From Torymus aiolomorphi (lineage: Eukaryota > Arthropoda > Insecta > Hymenoptera > Torymidae): 64,000 nucleotides of DNA. Numbering within the stretch: the first letter of the stretch is position 1; each line of letters opens with the position of its first letter. The DNA lies in contig CM070875.1 in assembly GCA_036365515.1 (NCBI GenBank), forward strand, positions 7,034,501-7,098,500, written 5' to 3'. The translations under genes and the position numbers were made by a program. This document shows, one piece after another, positions 60,393-64,000 of the stretch. The notes below the pieces were generated by a model that worked only from the letters and a program-made list of their open reading frames with translations, made no database searches and was not told where the DNA came from.

Positions 60393-60520
60393 ATGAAGCG
60401 GGAAGCGGGAGAGCGTAGCGGGGTGGGAAGTATAGCTGGATTTTCAATTTATACTCTGAACGTTGTGACATCTCGCGGCGCGGAAGGACTACTACATTTT
60501 GTAATCTCTTCGAACGAGGC
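60393..60520. repeat. DIRS right (5') inverted terminal repeat
   Basis: Inverse of 55478-55605 (128 bp). It would hold the promoter for the minus-strand transcript. The outer edge continues GATGAAATATAATTGA to 60536. Confidence 0.9.
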
Positions 60521-60536
60521 GATGAAATATAATTGA

Positions 60537-60556
60537 GAGTGACTTCCACTTATTCG
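60537..60556. repeat. Right half of palindromic DIRS target
   Basis: GAGTGACTTCCACTTATTCG, complementary to the left flank at 55384-55400. Confidence 0.75.
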
Positions 60557-61542
60557 CATTTAGAGGGTAAATTCCCCAATATACCGGATAAAATGTGTTC
60601 TATACAATTGTGCATCATTAAAAGTGCGAACCATAATGAAAAATAATTCTCTCATCGACTAAGACCAACTGTGATGTAACATTGAAATTGGGATCAGCTG
60701 GTGGCCGTGGGGGAGACGCCCATGACACTTTCAAAGATCCTACATCTTAATTGAAGATCTCGCGCGCAAAATGCAAGTTCAGATTATGACTTTGGTTATC
60801 ACTTCGCTTAACAACGAAGTAATAAAAGAAGTCATAATCACCTCGGAGAATTACGCGTTGGAAAAATTTTAATGAATAAAGGGGGGGAAGCGTATAAGCG
60901 CGACACAAGTGTTCGGCGGTGTGAAAAGAAGAAGAAGAAGAAGAAAAGAGAGCGGGCGAAAAATCAATACTTATAACACGTGGCGAAAGAGAAAATTTCT
61001 GAAACTTACATCCTTTGCCGGCTAAAAATGGACCGAGTTAAACATAAATTACACCCTTCGCGAACTTTTAATGGCAAGCGTATAAATTACTCGCGCTCTT
61101 ATTGGGACGAAAAATAATTGAATTTCTTCGGGAGGAGGTGGGAAAAAAGTTACGCGCGCGTCGCGACGACAAGCTGCGCTTTTTATACGCAGGCAAAACA
61201 TCGTTAAAGAGAGACGACGGCTGCTCGCGCGCGTCGGTGATTTCGGTAAATTCCTCGCGCGCGGGATAATGAATCATCGCGGACAAAACTAACGCTGTTA
61301 GCATGCAGCGGGTGGTTTTTTTTTAAACTTTGCTTCTTATTCACACATGCTCTCACTCGTGAGCGTGGGCGAGAGTACCTGTTTTGCATCCTAATGGGAG
61401 GATCCTACTCAGCGCGATGTAATCTTTGTAGTAAATGTGATTCATGTGCCGCTTGAAATAGCTAAGATGCTCTTCCCTCGGTTGTTTGAACTAGTGTATT
61501 GTCTATTATTATTCACTAATGAGTTATATCGCATATAATACG
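60557..61542. other. CpG-rich DNA without recognised gene
   Basis: Island at 60.7-61.4 kb with GAAGAAGAAG and CGCG tracts. No gene recognised. Confidence 0.35.
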
Positions 61543-62624
61543 TATATGAGGAAATCTGCAAAGCTGTCACACTTTTTGTGTCACAAAACTGCTGAAATTT
61601 TTTTTAGAAGCACACTTGCCATACATGTTTTTTTTTTTCGTTATTTCCCTGCTAGAAATTCATGTATATGAAATGGCCAAGAAGTTAGAAAATAGCTAGT
61701 AAAACTGGCTAATTAATCGCTATGATGAAAAGATTTTTCGACCATTATTTGCCTATTTATTAGATTGACGTAATAACAAAATATTCGTATTTGATTTACG
61801 TACTAATTTTATCTTCGATGAAAGAGCATTAAAGTGCATTGAATGGCTTACCAAGATATAAATAAATAACACTAACTAATAAATCATTTGTTGTACTCTT
61901 TCTATGAATAATTCAGTAAAACTTTTATTTCTCCATCCGATTCTGTCTCTCTCACTCCTTGTCATAAAAGCAAGCCTTCTACTAGCCATTTCCAGACTAA
62001 ATAAACTGATCAGTTTTAATGCCTTTAAAATACTCAAAAACAAGCTTGTGCTTGTCTTCGAAAAACTCAATCTATTTTTCAATCTATTAAATGGCCAAAT
62101 AATGAGAGAAAAGCGTTTCATTGGGAGATGGAAACTGGATATGAGAAATTCCCATTTTATAGCAAGTTTATAGCAAGTATGTAAAAATAATATTGAACAA
62201 GTGAAAAAACTTTTTTAACACGGCTATGTTTACTAAAAATGATTTTTAAAAAATGCTCAAAAATGACCCTTTTTCGAATGTCAAAGCTACGCAACCTTCG
62301 AAGAAATTAACATTTTTTAATTTTCAAGAAAGCAAATGAAAGCTCTCGTTTTCTATTTTAATTCTCTTTTCTCAGAATTTCTGTATTATTTTTCCTGACA
62401 AAATGGCTGGCATTTAAAAAAAGGTAATTTTTGAGCATTTTTTAAAAATCATTTTTAGTAAACAAAACCGGTCACAAAAGTTTTTCACTTGTTCAACAAT
62501 ATTTTTACATAAGTTAAGGTATAAAGAACGTTAAAAATCATGTATGGTAAGTGCGCTTTTAAACAAAATTTTCGGCACTTTTATGACATAAAAAGTGTGA
62601 CACTTTTATATATTTCCTCATATA
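61543..62624. mobile_element. Large foldback element (TATATGAGGAAAT ends), copy 2
   Basis: Left end TATATGAGGAAATCTGCAAA; inverted right end TATATGAGGAAATATATAAA. Subterminal CACACTTTTTGTGTCAC and GTGTGACACTTTTA pair, as do CCATACATG (61619) and CATGTATGG (62539). An inner pair (TTTACTAAAAATGATTTTTA near 62229 with its inverse near 62441) makes a second hairpin. The core TAACATTTTTTAATTTTCAA near 62310 matches copy 1. No gene. Confidence 0.7.
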
Positions 62625-62632
62625 CATCTTAA

Positions 62633-62854
62633 GGGTCTGAAGTTTGCATCGTTGGAATGCAACGAAATAATTTTTTACGATTGATTAAAGTTATTAAACA
62701 ATGGAAATTTTATCTAAACCTTTGTTATATAATTATTTTATACTATAAAACACTAAATCTCCACGCAAAATTGATATTATTTAGTATAAACGTGAAGTAA
62801 AATGAATTATTTTTTTTTATTTCGTTGCACTCCAACGTTGCAAACTTCAGACCC
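62633..62854. mobile_element. GGGTCTGAAGTTTGCA-ended MITE, copy 2
   Basis: Left GGGTCTGAAGTTTGCATCGT and right, inverted, GGGTCTGAAGTTTGCAACGT; arms pair for about 38 bp. 222 bp, no frame. Copy 1 is at 53938-54138. Confidence 0.88.
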
Positions 62855-64000
62855 ATTACATCTTTCAGTAAAATTCAACCCATTCGGTTATCAATATAAC
62901 AACGATTTTTCGTTATTATTCATTCTCCACACGTTAAATCCATTCGTTTCCCAAAATACGCACTCGCCTCGTTTATTCATAATAATGTGAACATGTACAT
63001 TTAGAGCTGATCGATATAATCGCGTACGATCCGCAATTTTTAATCCCAAAATATGATAACGCTATTATATACGATATCCCAGCGCCGTCGCCCTCTCCCA
63101 AAATTCCGCTATTTAAAACTATCGAGCCGGAATTAATCACCACCTGCGCGGCACATACACACTCTCTTTAGACTCAAATGTAATTTGCTGAGCGCGCCTA
63201 CGGGGCCTTGCTTTCAATCAAAACCGATTTAGACGCAAAACAACGAGTATAGTAGCAGCTCTCATCACGCGCGCTCGCGGCGCACAACCGGAGTGAACCT
63301 CGCTGCATTGCTCACGCGAGCGCGCGCCCGTCTCTCTCCATTATAAAATTGACGCGAACTTTGTCAAGTATAGACGCTCCCCCGGAAAACGAAACTTCCT
63401 CCAAACATTTGGCTTCCGTATTATACGCGGAAATTCGGTAGTAGCGCCGCGTTTTGGGAGGACAGTGAGGAGAGAGAGAGAGAAAAAAGCTTAAACAGGA
63501 ATTAGCAGATTCGATGAATATATACGTGTACGTGGAAGGGGCGGAGGAGGGGGTAAGTTCCATTGTAACTATAATTCTCCGAGTCCGGGCGCTCTCAAAC
63601 TTCGGGGCAAGAGATAACGCGATAATCGCCAAGTTTGTAATGCAATTTAATGCCGCGGGGAAGGAGGAGTGAGGTCTATCTCCTCCCTCTCTCTCTCTCT
63701 CCTCTCCCGCGCGTACACCCTTTCTATATAGATACTCCTCCTTGCGCCGCGCCGCTACCGCCGGCGGATTATACCAAAGGGTTAATATTTGTGCTGCTGC
63801 GCTCGATCTCGAACGTCTATACTCGATTAATTTTGCTCGCTCGTCTGCTCGGTGAGATCCATTGTCTCTTTTTCCGCGCGAAAGAGAGAATAGAGTTGAT
63901 AAAACGCGCAGGATTTATCGAGTTCGAGGGCGGTAAATTTTGATGAGAGATAAGGAACGCACCGCCGCTGCCGTGGAGAAGATGGGATTACAAAAAAGTT
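62855..64000. other. Mixed then CpG-rich DNA
   Basis: CGCG-rich and CT-rich from about 63060 (CT run near 63688). Frames on both strands are compositional. Nothing recognised. Confidence 0.35.

Larger units (their letters stand above)
55420..60536 (-). mobile_element. DIRS-type tyrosine-recombinase retrotransposon
   Basis: A 5.1-kb element with coding on the minus strand in the order gag, RT/RNase H/methyltransferase-like, tyrosine recombinase. It has inverted terminal repeats and an internal complementary region, the diagnostic DIRS layout; no LTRs, integrase or protease are present. In this group the RNA is thought to be copied into a circular DNA that the recombinase inserts. The five-base word ATTGA is present at both edges (55420-55424, 60532-60536) and, inverted, inside the internal region (55773-55777), as expected for the recombination point. 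Gag and RT each carry one frameshift, so this copy looks inactive although its ends are complete. It inserted into a host palindrome of the AAGTGAAT repeat type. Confidence 0.93.

Noticed and set aside
55420..60536. LTR retrotransposon or endogenous retrovirus
   Set aside because: No LTR direct repeats, protease, DDE integrase or envelope; the recombinase and methyltransferase-like domain identify DIRS.

Overview
This is eukaryotic, intron- and transposon-rich DNA. The base composition (AT-rich stretches alternating with CpG-rich islands full of GA/CT and CA runs) and two broken gene pieces, an insect-type histidine acid phosphatase and a GMC oxidoreductase, point to an insect, plausibly a hymenopteran. 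That assignment is inference. I found no intact host gene; almost all long open frames here are low-complexity or CpG-island noise.

The best-supported content is a structurally complete DIRS-type tyrosine-recombinase retrotransposon on the minus strand (55420-60536). It has a gag with a probable spliceosomal intron, an RT/RNase H/DIRS methyltransferase-like frame, a tyrosine recombinase, 128-bp inverted terminal repeats (55478-55605 and 60393-60520), and an internal complementary region (55699-55816) that is the reverse complement of the joined ends. Removing the element restores a near-perfect host palindrome, so the insertion edges can be placed to the base. Two frameshifts, one in gag and one at a 14-base homopolymer in RT, mean this copy probably cannot move by itself. 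The gag intron carries about ten short hairpin-armed motifs arranged in a roughly 130-bp higher-order repeat.

Region by region: 1-3060 holds a foldback element built of 28-bp units and a cluster of dispersed repeats ending in a hairpin; 3061-9050 is CpG island, AT-rich DNA and a MITE; 9055-12243 may be one 3.2-kb TIR element enclosing the acid phosphatase pseudogene; 13.8-18.4 kb holds MITEs, the GMC pseudogene embedded in the hairpin-ended repeats, and a 1.1-kb TIR element; 21.0, 26.2-26.9, 37.6 and 41.1 kb carry TTAA-flanked MITEs, including a 378-bp palindrome with no spacer; 25.6 kb has a 5S rRNA-derived sequence; 30-33 kb has foldbacks and a minisatellite; 40.9-41.9 and 61.5-62.6 kb carry two copies of one foldback family; 48.6, 53.9 and 62.6 kb carry further TIR MITEs. 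CpG-rich islands at 3.1, 6.1, 13, 14.5, 19, 22, 24.5, 31.5, 34.7, 38.9, 42.3, 45, 49.6, 51-53.6, 61 and 63.5 kb look like regulatory or first-exon DNA, but only weak exon evidence was found in them.
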